From Lentisphaerota bacterium (lineage in GTDB: Bacteria > Verrucomicrobiota > Kiritimatiellia > PWTM01), in assembly GCA_016873715.1 (NCBI GenBank), contig VGWF01000016.1:1-48242 (forward strand): DNA of 48,242 nucleotides, read 5' to 3'. Positions 7,962 to 15,453 of this stretch are shown piece by piece. The notes under the pieces were generated by a model. It had not been told where the DNA came from. It worked only from the letters and a program-made list of their open reading frames with translations, and did no database searches. The position numbers and the translations under genes are program-made. The first letter of the stretch is position 1. The number at the start of each line of letters is the position of its first letter.

Positions 7962-8914
7962 GCGCGCGGCTCCGTCGGGACGATGATGGACAAGGCCCCG
8001 GCCAGGTTGCGGGCGACGTGATCCGGCTCGCCGTGCTCGAAGGCGAGGAACCGCTCGATCTGTTCGATCTTGAGGTTCGCCACGAGGATCGTCCGGCACC
8101 CGGCGGCGCGGCCCGCGCCGATGTCGACCAGGCCGTCGCCGACCATCCAGCTCCGGGCGAGGTCGAGGCCATGCTCCCGCGCGGCCTGGAGCAGCAGGCC
8201 GGGCTTCGGCTTGCGGCAGTCGCACGCGGAGACGCCGGGATGATGCGGACAGACGTAAACCGCATCCCACGCCGCCCCGCCGGCCGCCAGCAGCTCCGCG
8301 AGCCGGCCGTGGACGGCGTCGAGGTCCGCCTGCGTCAGCGTCCCCTTGGCGAACCCGGGCTGGTTGGTGACGAGGATGGCGCGGAAGCCGGCGGCCTTCA
8401 CGCCGCGAACGAACTCCGCCGCGCCGGGACGCAGGCGGACCTGCTCCGCGCGACGGGGCGAATCGAACGTCCCATGGGTCCCGTCGTACACCATGTCGTT
8501 CATCGTCCCGTCGCGATCGATGAAAACGGCCGGGACCAGCCCTGTCTCACGCACCATCGGCGGGCCGGAGACATCCGTTTCACGGCGCAGACGCAGGATC
8601 TCGCGATGGAAGCCGGGAAGCACACGGGCAACAACGTCCCAGACAAGATCGAGGTCCACGCCGAAATCTCCGGGGATCACCCGGTTCCTCAGTCCCACGA
8701 TGCGATGCCATTCGATCCCGGCATGGAGCGCACGAAAGGACGGCGGAAGACGCGAAACGGCCTCGCCGATGGTTTCCAGGTTTCGCAGGGTCGCGTCGGC
8801 GGCCATCGAGGTCCGCGGGAATGACTCCGCGGTCAACCCGAGCGTGTACTCCTCGATCCGCGCGAGGGCGTCGAGGATATCGTCCAGGAGAAGCACTATG
8901 GGCCGGCTAGACAT
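7958..8914 (-). CDS. gmhB: HepT-like domain fused in frame to D,D-heptose bisphosphate phosphatase (GmhB)
   Basis: One open frame of 318 codons encodes two unrelated proteins. Residues 1-112 are a HepT/DUF86 toxin domain (ILDALARIEEYT, NLETIGEAVSRLP, WHRIVGLRN, DLDLVWDVV). From about residue 120 a complete GmhB-type HAD phosphatase follows: catalytic FIDRDGT (Asp133, Asp135), LVTNQPGFAKG, the zinc loop CPHHPGVSACDC (Cys222, His224, Cys231, Cys233) and MVGDGLVDI. No stop codon separates them. The Met at residue 120 (codon 8557-8555) has no clear ribosome site. In HepT the toxin motif should read R-x4-H-x-Y; here it reads RNRVIPGDF, so His is Pro81 and Tyr is Asp83. The toxin half is therefore probably inactive as an RNase. 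GmhB removes the 7-phosphate in heptose activation. It starts 8 nt inside the mntA gene. Confidence 0.9.
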   Translation of the reverse strand: MSSRPIVLLLDDILDALARIEEYTLGLTAESFPRTSMAADATLRNLETIGEAVSRLPPSFRALHAGIEWHRIVGLRNRVIPGDFGVDLDLVWDVVARVLPGFHREILRLRRETDVSGPPMVRETGLVPAVFIDRDGTMNDMVYDGTHGTFDSPRRAEQVRLRPGAAEFVRGVKAAGFRAILVTNQPGFAKGTLTQADLDAVHGRLAELLAAGGAAWDAVYVCPHHPGVSACDCRKPKPGLLLQAAREHGLDLARSWMVGDGLVDIGAGRAAGCRTILVANLKIEQIERFLAFEHGEPDHVARNLAGALSIIVPTEPRA

Positions 8915-9197
8915 AGACCAGGTCCGCCTCAATCGCCTTTCGGTGCCGCGGGGCCAGCGCACGAGTCGATACGAGATCGACATGCAGCCCCAGTCGCTGC
9001 TCCATGACCTCCGCCAGATCGACAAACTCAAGCCCCACCCGGGGATCGATGTCGATCAGTACGTCCACGTCGCTCGTCGCGCGGGCATCGCCCCGGGCAC
9101 GAGAGCCGAACAGCGCCAGACTCCGGATGCCGTATCGCGCCGACACCTCCGCCTTGATGGCGGCCAGTGCGGCCAGGATCTGTTCCCGTGAGATCAT
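8907..9197 (-). CDS. mntA: MntA-type antitoxin nucleotidyltransferase
   Basis: This 96-aa minimal nucleotidyltransferase has the motif GSRARGDARATSDVDV (residues 31-46), a perfect GS-x10-DxD, and a third acidic residue in LHVDLVS. Family knowledge: MntA antitoxins inactivate HepT by AMPylating a tyrosine near its RNase motif. The gene overlaps the HepT-coding start by 8 nt and begins 4 nt after the DUF4143 ATPase stop, so the three are one transcription unit. The antitoxin looks intact although the target tyrosine in the adjacent HepT is missing. It may be a relic or may have another partner. Confidence 0.9.
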   Translation of the reverse strand: MISREQILAALAAIKAEVSARYGIRSLALFGSRARGDARATSDVDVLIDIDPRVGLEFVDLAEVMEQRLGLHVDLVSTRALAPRHRKAIEADLVYV

Positions 9198-9201
9198 GTC
9201 G

Positions 9202-10431
9202 TCAACCTATCAGGTCCCCGCCGGGAGATCGAGACGAGGCACGGCCAACCCCTGTCCGGCCGGGGATCGACTCCTGCGGGGCTTCACCGCGCGGGTTCCC
9301 GAACATGCCTCGCAGGTCCTCGACCCGGGCAAACCAGACCTCGAGCCCCGCCCGGTGCCGGCGATAGGCGGGCTGGGACTGCGGCGAAACCACCAGATTG
9401 CGTCCCTTGGGATGCAGGCGACGGAACTCGGCCAGGTTGCGTGGCTCCCATGCATCCGCATTCCACTTCACCTCGATGGCATCCTGGGCGCCATCGCCGC
9501 GGGGTGCGACAAAGTCCACCTCGCGTCCCTGCTTGTCCCGCCAGTAGTACAGCCGGGGGTGGACCTCGAGCGTCAGCAGCGTTTCGAGGACCAGGTGCTC
9601 GAAGAGCGCCCCGCAATCCTCGGGACGAAGGTCCGACCAGCCTCGTGCGAAGGCTGCGAATCCGGTGTCGAACGCATACACCTTCGGCCGGCGCACGAGT
9701 TCCTGTCCGCCCGAGCCGTGAAACGGACGGAGAACGTGGATCAGATGCGTGATCTGCATGGCATCCAGGTAGGTCATGACGGTCGGTCGTGAGATCCCGA
9801 TGTCACGGGACAACGACGCGACCTCCATCAGCCCTCCGCTCTGCCGGAACAGGGCTTCGGCCAAGTGCAGGAAGCCGGCCCGCTTGTCGATATTGAACAG
9901 TTCCGCGACGTCGCGTGCAAAGTATGAATCCATCCACTCGGCATAGTATCCCGGGTCACGCTCCCGCCCGAGCAGGGGCTCCGGGAGCCCGCCGCGCAAA
10001 AGGCGAACGCGCAGATCGGCGCATCCGAAACGGTCCAGTTCCTCGGCCAGGACGGGCATCAGCGTCAGCATCCGCTTTCGCCCGGTCAGCGAATCCCGGA
10101 ACTTCCGCGTCGCCTCCAGGGTCGAGGATCCCGTGGCGAGGATCCTGACCCGCGGCCTGTGGTCGGCTCCGATCTTGAGGAGCCGGCTCGGGTCCCGCAA
10201 CTGATGCACCTCATCCAGCACCACGATCCGCCCGGCGGCGTCCCGGTAGAAGGCCTCCGGGTCGCCCAGCAGCGTCTGCACGGAAGGCAGATCGCAGTTC
10301 AGGTAGAGCGCTTCGCGCAGGGACCGCGCAAGCGTGGTCTTGCCGGAGCGGCGCACACCGGAAAGCCACACGATGGGCGCCTTCTCCCAGAGCGCCGCCA
10401 TCCGCGCCATCCAGTACGGTCTCTCGATCAT
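9202..10431 (-). CDS. AAA+ ATPase with DUF4143 domain
   Basis: This 409-aa protein has a P-loop GVRRSGKTT at residues 25-33, Walker B VVLDE at 70-74, and the sensor-like LATGSS. A winged-helix segment (LSRDIGISRPTVMTYLDAM) follows. The C-terminal DUF4143 domain contains REVDFVAP and AIEVKW, matching a PD-(D/E)xK nuclease-like core. Such proteins are common accessory genes, often beside toxin-antitoxin pairs; their cellular role is unsettled. Here it heads the ATPase-mntA-hepT unit. Its 60-nt upstream gap holds three copies of an operator-like half-site, suggesting autoregulation. The last 25 residues are Gly/Arg/Ser-rich and may be non-essential. Confidence 0.9.
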   Translation of the reverse strand: MIERPYWMARMAALWEKAPIVWLSGVRRSGKTTLARSLREALYLNCDLPSVQTLLGDPEAFYRDAAGRIVVLDEVHQLRDPSRLLKIGADHRPRVRILATGSSTLEATRKFRDSLTGRKRMLTLMPVLAEELDRFGCADLRVRLLRGGLPEPLLGRERDPGYYAEWMDSYFARDVAELFNIDKRAGFLHLAEALFRQSGGLMEVASLSRDIGISRPTVMTYLDAMQITHLIHVLRPFHGSGGQELVRRPKVYAFDTGFAAFARGWSDLRPEDCGALFEHLVLETLLTLEVHPRLYYWRDKQGREVDFVAPRGDGAQDAIEVKWNADAWEPRNLAEFRRLHPKGRNLVVSPQSQPAYRRHRAGLEVWFARVEDLRGMFGNPRGEAPQESIPGRTGVGRASSRSPGGDLIG

Positions 10432-10439
10432 CGCTGCGT

Positions 10440-10483
10440 TTTACACTTGGAGGATCCAAATGTAAATAGCACTTTACATTTGG
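10440..10483. promoter_or_regulatory. Three-half-site operator-like palindrome upstream of the DUF4143 ATPase
   Basis: Half-sites TTTACACTTGG (10440-10450), CCAAATGTAAA (10456-10466) and TTTACATTTGG (10473-10483) alternate in orientation. The second and third form a perfect 11-bp inverted repeat with a 6-nt spacer. The first and second form one with a single mismatch and a 5-nt spacer. The site lies directly before the ATPase start at 10431 and is much richer in AT than its surroundings. It probably holds the promoter and an operator of the accessory module. Confidence 0.75.
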
Positions 10484-10491
10484 AAACACCC

Positions 10492-11190
10492 TCAGTTCGG
10501 CCGAAGCAGGGCATCCAGCTCGGCCAGGCCCTCGGGCTTGCCGATTTCGTAGAAGCGGTCGGGGGTTTCGTAGGCGGCGACGCGACCGGCCGGGACGAGG
10601 TCGCCGAGGATCGCCGCCATGTCGAGAGGCATCGGCGCGGAGCGGCGCTCCTCGATGATGCGCCGGCGGAACGCGGTCAGGCCGTAGTCGATCCACGCGG
10701 CCTCGCCGGGGCGCGACTTCTTCGAGTAGAAAACCACCCGCCCGTCTTCGACGCGCGTGTTGCTGGCGTCCCAGCGGCCTTCGTTGCGGTAGACCGTCAT
10801 CAACGCGGGACATCCGGACGCCTCGAAGGCCGCCGCGACGGCGCGATAGTCGACGGTCAGGTACGAATCGCCGTACATGACGAGGAAGGACTCGGCAAGA
10901 TGAGGCAGCGCGTTCACCAGGGCGCCGCCGGTGCCGAGCAGCCGGTCCGGCGACTCGCGCGAGTAGGCCACCCGCACGCCCCACCTCGCCCCGTCGCCGA
11001 CGTGGGCCTCGATCCGGTCGCCGCCGATGCCGACGAGCAGGAGGACCTCGCGCAGGCCGCAGGCCGCAAGCCGGTCGAACTGATGTTCGATGAACGGACG
11101 TCCGGCCACCGGGATCAGCGCCTTCGGCAGGCCCCGGGCGACGGCGGCGATCCGGGTGCCCATGCCGCCGCAGAGGATCACCGTCTGCAC
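10492..11190 (-). CDS. hddC: HddC-like D-glycero-D-manno-heptose 1-phosphate nucleotidyltransferase
   Basis: This protein of about 232 aa starts VQTVILCGGMGTR, with the NTP-binding G-x-G-x-R and later LPKALIPVAGRPFIEHQ. LGTGGAL and FLVMYGDSYL (metal-binding Asp) complete the pyrophosphorylase core. The GTG at 11190 is chosen because GGAGG lies about 4 nt upstream and it begins at the fold; an upstream ATG at 11229 adds a Thr/Pro tail. It starts 1 nt after the kinase stop. Together with the kinase, isomerase and phosphatase it fits HddC, which makes GDP-D-glycero-alpha-D-manno-heptose. The nucleotide (GDP or ADP) is inferred from the kinase type, not seen in sequence. Confidence 0.85.
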   Translation of the reverse strand: MQTVILCGGMGTRIAAVARGLPKALIPVAGRPFIEHQFDRLAACGLREVLLLVGIGGDRIEAHVGDGARWGVRVAYSRESPDRLLGTGGALVNALPHLAESFLVMYGDSYLTVDYRAVAAAFEASGCPALMTVYRNEGRWDASNTRVEDGRVVFYSKKSRPGEAAWIDYGLTAFRRRIIEERRSAPMPLDMAAILGDLVPAGRVAAYETPDRFYEIGKPEGLAELDALLRPN

Positions 11191-11191
11191 A

Positions 11192-12229
11192 TCACCTCCG
11201 CTGGGCGTCGTAGTCGTCGGAGTCGGCAAGATCGGCGACGATGCGCGAACCGTGCATGCAGGGGAACCACGCGACGCGCGGCATGCCCTGGGCGGCCATG
11301 AACTCGTCGAGGGCGCGGCCCTTCTCCGGGCAGTAGAGCAACACGAACCCGCCGCCGCCGGCGCCGATGATCTTCCCGCCGAGGACGCCGAAATCGCGCT
11401 TCACGGCGTCGTAGAGGCCGTCGATCGAGGAGAGGCTCACCGAGGCCGACAACTGCCGCTTGGACTGCCAGTGTTCGTCCATCAGGCGCGCGAAGGCATC
11501 CATGTCGCGATCGAGGAAGGCCTGCCGGATCCGGCGGCCGATCTCCTTGATCTTCAGGAGCGAATCCACCACGCGGGCGTGGTCGGGGCGGTCGGCGCGG
11601 CGGCTGGCTTCGTCCTGGTTCTTCAGCACGGCCGTCGCGGACCGCTGGATGCCGGTGTAGTACATGCGCGCCTTGTGGGCGAGTTCCATGGCGGAGGTCG
11701 AATCGACCGCGACCGTGCCGACCGTGACCGCGCCGTCCTTCGCGATCTCCAGCGTGCGGAAGCCGCCGAAGGCCGCGATGTACTGGTCCTGCTTGCCGAC
11801 GGGCTCCCGGAGGATGTCCATCTCGATGCGGCAGGCGTCGTCCGCGACCTGCGCCAGCGGGGCCGGATTCCGCTGGTAGGCGCGGATCGCGGTCAGGAGG
11901 CCGACGAGGTAGGCGCCGGAGGACCCGAGACCCGTTCGCGCCGGAAGGTCGGCCATGCTGGTCAGTTCGACGTAGTCCGTCAGGTTCATCATCCGGAAGG
12001 CCTCCCGCGCGAGCGGGTGGCGGATCTCGTCGATCGTGCTCACGGTCTCGACCTGCGTGTAGCGGAGGATCGACTTGCGCTCCGTCACCGGGAGGCGGTG
12101 AAGCATCACGTACATGAACTTGTCGATGGCCATCGTGAACACGAAGCCGCCGTGCTCGCGGTAGAACGACGGAAGATCGGTCCCGCCGCCGCCGAGGGTG
12201 ATGCGGAAAGGGGTTTGGGAGATGATCAT
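11192..12229 (-). CDS. hddA: GHMP kinase, D-glycero-alpha-D-manno-heptose-7-phosphate kinase (HddA-like)
   Basis: This 345-aa GHMP kinase has the N-terminal PFRITLGGGGTDLP (residues 7-20), the ATP-binding motif 2 PARTGLGSSGAYL at 96-108, and motif 3 KIIGAGGGGFVLLY near the C-terminus. The G-G-G-G-T-D-L-P start is typical of heptose and fucose kinases of the HddA/FKP group. HddA phosphorylates the C1 position of D-glycero-alpha-D-manno-heptose 7-phosphate, committing the sugar to GDP-heptose. Its ATG overlaps the transaldolase stop (ATGA at 12226-12229), and its end abuts the HddC-like gene. The operon context (GmhA, GmhB, HddC) supports the assignment. Confidence 0.88.
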   Translation of the reverse strand: MIISQTPFRITLGGGGTDLPSFYREHGGFVFTMAIDKFMYVMLHRLPVTERKSILRYTQVETVSTIDEIRHPLAREAFRMMNLTDYVELTSMADLPARTGLGSSGAYLVGLLTAIRAYQRNPAPLAQVADDACRIEMDILREPVGKQDQYIAAFGGFRTLEIAKDGAVTVGTVAVDSTSAMELAHKARMYYTGIQRSATAVLKNQDEASRRADRPDHARVVDSLLKIKEIGRRIRQAFLDRDMDAFARLMDEHWQSKRQLSASVSLSSIDGLYDAVKRDFGVLGGKIIGAGGGGFVLLYCPEKGRALDEFMAAQGMPRVAWFPCMHGSRIVADLADSDDYDAQRR

Positions 12230-12948
12230 ATGCTGAACCCGCTCTTTTGCGCGTCGTTGTAGAACATCTTCACGGTGTCGAGGGAGAACGCGTCGAGGTC
12301 CTTGCCGAAGTTCGCGGCCTTCGCGAGGAGGTCGGGCGTGACGGTGATGATCGGGCAGCCCATCCACTCGGCCTGCAGGATGTTCAGCGCCTCGCGCGGG
12401 CTGGCCCACAGCAGTTCCGCCCGCGGCTTCGGGCGCAGGACCTCCAGCGCCTCCTTCATCAGCGGGAGCGGGTCGCGGCCGGCGTCGGCGATGCGGCCGG
12501 CGAAGACGGAGATGAAGGCCGACGACCCCGGCGACAGCACGGACTCCACGTCGCGGACCTGCTGGAGGGTCATCATCGCCGTGATATTGAGCTTGGTCCC
12601 GCGGGCCGAGAGCTCGCCGATGAGCGGACAGGCGGACGCGCCCTTCGTATTCGTGATCGGGATTTTCACGTACACGTTCGGCGCCAGGCCGTCGAGCACC
12701 TCCGCCTGCTTCCGCATCTCGGCGAAGTCGTCCGAGAAGACCTCGAACGACACCGGCAGGTCGGTGACGATGCGCAGGACCTCGCGCGCGAACATCAGGT
12801 AGTTCGTCACGCCCGCCTTCGCCATCAGCGTCGGGTTCGTCGTGAAGCCCTTCACGAGTCCGCGCTGGCGCGCCTCGACGATCGAATCGAGGTCGGCGCC
12901 GTCGGAGAAGATCTTGATCTTCAGGTCCTGCAGACGGGGAACGTTCAT
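12226..12948 (-). CDS. Transaldolase family protein
   Basis: This TIM-barrel aldolase of about 240 aa resembles the short transaldolases and fructose-6-phosphate aldolases. Seen: KGFTTNPTLMAKAG, the Schiff-base lysine in NVYVKIPIT (Lys95), LNITAMMTLQQV, FISVFAGRIADAGRDP and ASPREALNILQAEWMGCPIITVTPDLL. The ATG at 12948 has CGGAG at a good distance; an ATG at 12972 overlapping the isomerase stop would add eight residues. Transaldolase activity would interconvert fructose 6-phosphate and sedoheptulose 7-phosphate, the substrate of the GmhA-like isomerase encoded just before it. Its place in the middle of a heptose operon suggests a dedicated precursor supply. Confidence 0.88.
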   Translation of the reverse strand: MNVPRLQDLKIKIFSDGADLDSIVEARQRGLVKGFTTNPTLMAKAGVTNYLMFAREVLRIVTDLPVSFEVFSDDFAEMRKQAEVLDGLAPNVYVKIPITNTKGASACPLIGELSARGTKLNITAMMTLQQVRDVESVLSPGSSAFISVFAGRIADAGRDPLPLMKEALEVLRPKPRAELLWASPREALNILQAEWMGCPIITVTPDLLAKAANFGKDLDAFSLDTVKMFYNDAQKSGFSI

Positions 12949-12968
12949 CGCTCGGGTCTCCGGGGCGG

Positions 12969-13586
12969 TCATGGGGCGGACGCCGGGGCGGTGCTCTCCC
13001 ACTTCGTCGGCGCGGCCTTCAGCAGCGGGTGCGAAACCAGCAGGTGCCAGACGACCGCCTGGAAGGCCTCGGTGTGCGGCGTCACGGCCGCGGGATTCAC
13101 GACCGGGATCACGACGCAGGCGTCGGCCGACCTCGCCGTGTAGCCGCCGTCGCGGCCGACGATGCCCGCCACCTTCGCCCCCACCCCTTTCGCGTAACGG
13201 ATCGCCTCGATCAGGTTCGGGCTGACGTTGTGCTCCGCGTCGCCGCCGCCGACCGAAAAGACCAGGACGCCGTCGCCCGACCGAAGACGGCTCGCCTGGA
13301 GCCATCCGACGAAGACCCCCGCCCAGCCCTCGTCGTTGATGCGGGCGGTCAGTTCCGAGACGTTGTCCGTCGGCGCGTAGGTCTCGATCGCGCAGAGCTT
13401 GCGGAAGTCGTTCACGGCGTGCGAGGCGTTCGCCGCGCTGCCGCCCACGCCGAGCAGGAAGAGGCGTCCGCCGGCCGCGCGCACGCCGGCCAGGAGCGAC
13501 GCGACCCGCGCGATGGCGTCGCGGTCGAGCCGCCGTACGACCTCCACGGTCTCGGCCAGGTGCTTCTCGATGAAATCGTCACTCAT
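12969..13586 (-). CDS. SIS-domain phosphoheptose isomerase (GmhA-like)
   Basis: This 205-aa single-SIS protein has the sugar-phosphate loop GVGGSAANASH at residues 46-56 and the second loop VFSVGGGDAEHNVSPNLIEAI. The metal/catalytic helix of Escherichia coli GmhA (HFAAE) corresponds to HAVND here, so Glu is replaced by Asp. The C-terminal TPHTEAFQAVVWHLL resembles the GmhA active-site helix. It should convert sedoheptulose 7-phosphate to D-glycero-D-manno-heptose 7-phosphate; the divergence leaves room for another ketose substrate. It overlaps the Gfo/Idh stop by 4 nt and precedes the transaldolase by 20 nt. Confidence 0.82.
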   Translation of the reverse strand: MSDDFIEKHLAETVEVVRRLDRDAIARVASLLAGVRAAGGRLFLLGVGGSAANASHAVNDFRKLCAIETYAPTDNVSELTARINDEGWAGVFVGWLQASRLRSGDGVLVFSVGGGDAEHNVSPNLIEAIRYAKGVGAKVAGIVGRDGGYTARSADACVVIPVVNPAAVTPHTEAFQAVVWHLLVSHPLLKAAPTKWESTAPASAP

Positions 13587-14575
13587 GCCCCGTATCCTGA
13601 CATGTCATAGACCCTGCCGACAACCTTCAACGCCGCCCGGGCCGCCGGCAGGCCGGCGGACGGCTCGCGGCCGAGGCGGATATCCTCGAGGAACTCGGCG
13701 AACTCCAGGGCCCAGGACGAGTCGGCGCCGGGGTATTCCCAGAGCGTGGTCTCCGGGGGCCCCATCTGCGGTAGCATGCGGTAGTACGCGAGCCGCTCGA
13801 CTCCGTAGCTGCCGCCCAATCCGTCGATGTGGAGCTTCGCGTCGCGCCCGTAGATCTCGAGCGAGAAGAGGTTCTTCCACTCGGTGCAACTGACGTGGAG
13901 AAACGCGGTCTGTCCGCCGGCCGTCCGGAGCGTGAGGAAGGCATTGTCGTCCACCGGCATCTTCCAGAACATCGTCGCCGCGTGGCCCGCCACGTCCGTG
14001 AAGTCCCCGAGGAAGCAGCCGGCGAGGTCGATGAGGTGGACGCCCTGGTCGATCAGTTCGCCGCCGCCGGACTTCGCCGGGTCGGCGCGCCATTCCTTCT
14101 CGTAGCCCACGCGTCCGCCGTGACCGTAGCGGCCGCGGACGAACATCATGGGCCCGAGCGCGCCGGCATCGAACAGCTCCCGGGCCTTCCGGAGGGCCGG
14201 ATGGTAGCGGTGGTTGAAGCCGACGCGGACCAGGCGCCCGGACGCCCGGGCGGCGGCGATGACTCGATCCAGCTCCGCCACATTCCGCGCGGCGGGCTTC
14301 TCGACGAGCACGTGCTTGCCGGCCTCCAGCGCGGCGATCGAGATCTCCGCGAGCGCGTCGTTGGTGGTGGCCACCACGACCACGGCGACGTCCTCCCGCC
14401 GGACGAGGTCGCGCCAGTCGCAGGCCGCCGCGCCCGCGGGAGCCGCCAGCGACCGCGCGCGCGACGCATCGGCATCCGCGCAGGCCGCCAGGCGGGCCCC
14501 GGCCAGCGCGGCCGCGCGCTTCCGCCCGATCAGGCCGCATCCGACGATTCCGATTCCGGCCGGCGCCGTGTTCAT
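13583..14575 (-). CDS. Gfo/Idh/MocA-family NAD(P)-dependent oxidoreductase
   Basis: This 330-aa dehydrogenase begins IGIVGCGLIGRKRAAAL (Rossmann fold) and has GKHVLVEKPAARNVAEL with the conserved EKP motif. GGGELIDQGVHLIDLAGCFLG is the catalytic-domain segment with the His in the usual HxxD position. Such enzymes oxidise or reduce sugars and sugar nucleotides. Within a polysaccharide operon it probably acts on a sugar-nucleotide intermediate, for example at C3 or C2. It is coupled by ATGA/TGA overlaps on both sides, to the SDR gene upstream and the isomerase gene downstream. The substrate is not predictable. Confidence 0.88.
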   Translation of the reverse strand: MNTAPAGIGIVGCGLIGRKRAAALAGARLAACADADASRARSLAAPAGAAACDWRDLVRREDVAVVVVATTNDALAEISIAALEAGKHVLVEKPAARNVAELDRVIAAARASGRLVRVGFNHRYHPALRKARELFDAGALGPMMFVRGRYGHGGRVGYEKEWRADPAKSGGGELIDQGVHLIDLAGCFLGDFTDVAGHAATMFWKMPVDDNAFLTLRTAGGQTAFLHVSCTEWKNLFSLEIYGRDAKLHIDGLGGSYGVERLAYYRMLPQMGPPETTLWEYPGADSSWALEFAEFLEDIRLGREPSAGLPAARAALKVVGRVYDMSGYGA

Positions 14576-15453
14576 CTCGCCCCCTCCCAGTCCAGGCCGC
14601 GATCCCTCGCCGTGATGCGGCGCAGGGTGTAGACATCGCCCGCGGCCAGGTCGGCGGCGTGCGTCGGCAGGTCGCGCCACGGGTCCCACATCGCGCTGAG
14701 CAGCCGCCCGCTGATCCCCTTCGACGCGGCCGACGCCAGGAAGACGCACAGGGCGGCGGGGGCCTCGAACGCCCGGGCGTCGGCGGCCTCCAGGGAGCGG
14801 TGCGCGGTCTCGAAGTCCTTCGCCCCGGCGGCCCCGATTCCGGCCTTTCGGACTTCCCGCAGCATGTCGGTCGGGAGGACGCCCGGCGCGACGGCGTTCA
14901 CGCGGACGCCGAGCCCGCGGGCCTCGTCCGCGAGCACCTCGGTGAAGCGGACGAGGCCGGTCTTGGCGACGGCGTAGGCCGAGAAGTTCGGACGCGAGCC
15001 GGTCGCGCCGCCGCCGGCCAGGTTGATGATGCTCCCGCCCCCTCCGCGCCCCATCCACGGAACCGCGAGCCGGCAGAGACGCACGGGCCCCATCAGGTCG
15101 GTCTCGATCGCGGCGCGCCATGCGTCCCAATCGTTCTCCCAGGCCGGTCCGATCGGCCCCTGGACCGCGGCGTTGTTCACGAGCACGTCGAGACGGTCGA
15201 ACGAGGCATGCGCCGCGTCGAGCACGCGCTGCGCGCCGGCATCGGTGCCCACGTCGGCGTCCACCGTGAGCACGCGTCCGCCGGGCTCGTCGCCGAGATC
15301 CTCGGCGAGACGGTCGAGCGTCCGCTCCGTTCGCGCGGCCAGCAGGAGGTCGGCCCCGGCGCGGCGGAAGGCGCGCGCAAGTTCGGCGCCGAGCCCGCGC
15401 GATGCGCCGGTGATCACGGCGTTGAGGCCGGCGAGCGGACGGTCCCCGCTCAC
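14572..15453 (-). CDS. Short-chain dehydrogenase/reductase
   Basis: This 293-aa classical SDR has TGASRGLG at residues 15-22, DVLVNNAA, SIINLAGGG (the catalytic Ser position appears as Ala/Gly in this variant), and SAYAVAKTGL with the Tyr-x3-Lys pair. The catalytic Ser usually found in the ISS motif is not obvious, so activity may be atypical. A GTG at 15453 overlaps the previous stop (GTGA) and is the only start close to the fold. The extra C-terminal 40 residues (SAMWDPWRDLPTHAADL) are characteristic of polysaccharide-cluster SDRs. It probably modifies a sugar intermediate together with the Gfo/Idh and epimerase enzymes. Confidence 0.85.
   Translation of the reverse strand: MSGDRPLAGLNAVITGASRGLGAELARAFRRAGADLLLAARTERTLDRLAEDLGDEPGGRVLTVDADVGTDAGAQRVLDAAHASFDRLDVLVNNAAVQGPIGPAWENDWDAWRAAIETDLMGPVRLCRLAVPWMGRGGGGSIINLAGGGATGSRPNFSAYAVAKTGLVRFTEVLADEARGLGVRVNAVAPGVLPTDMLREVRKAGIGAAGAKDFETAHRSLEAADARAFEAPAALCVFLASAASKGISGRLLSAMWDPWRDLPTHAADLAAGDVYTLRRITARDRGLDWEGAR

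Noticed and set aside
8555-8557. Separate gmhB gene starting at Met120 of the fused frame
   Set aside because: No Shine-Dalgarno-like sequence precedes it and no stop ends HepT before it; a single fused gene explains the sequence better, though internal initiation is not excluded.
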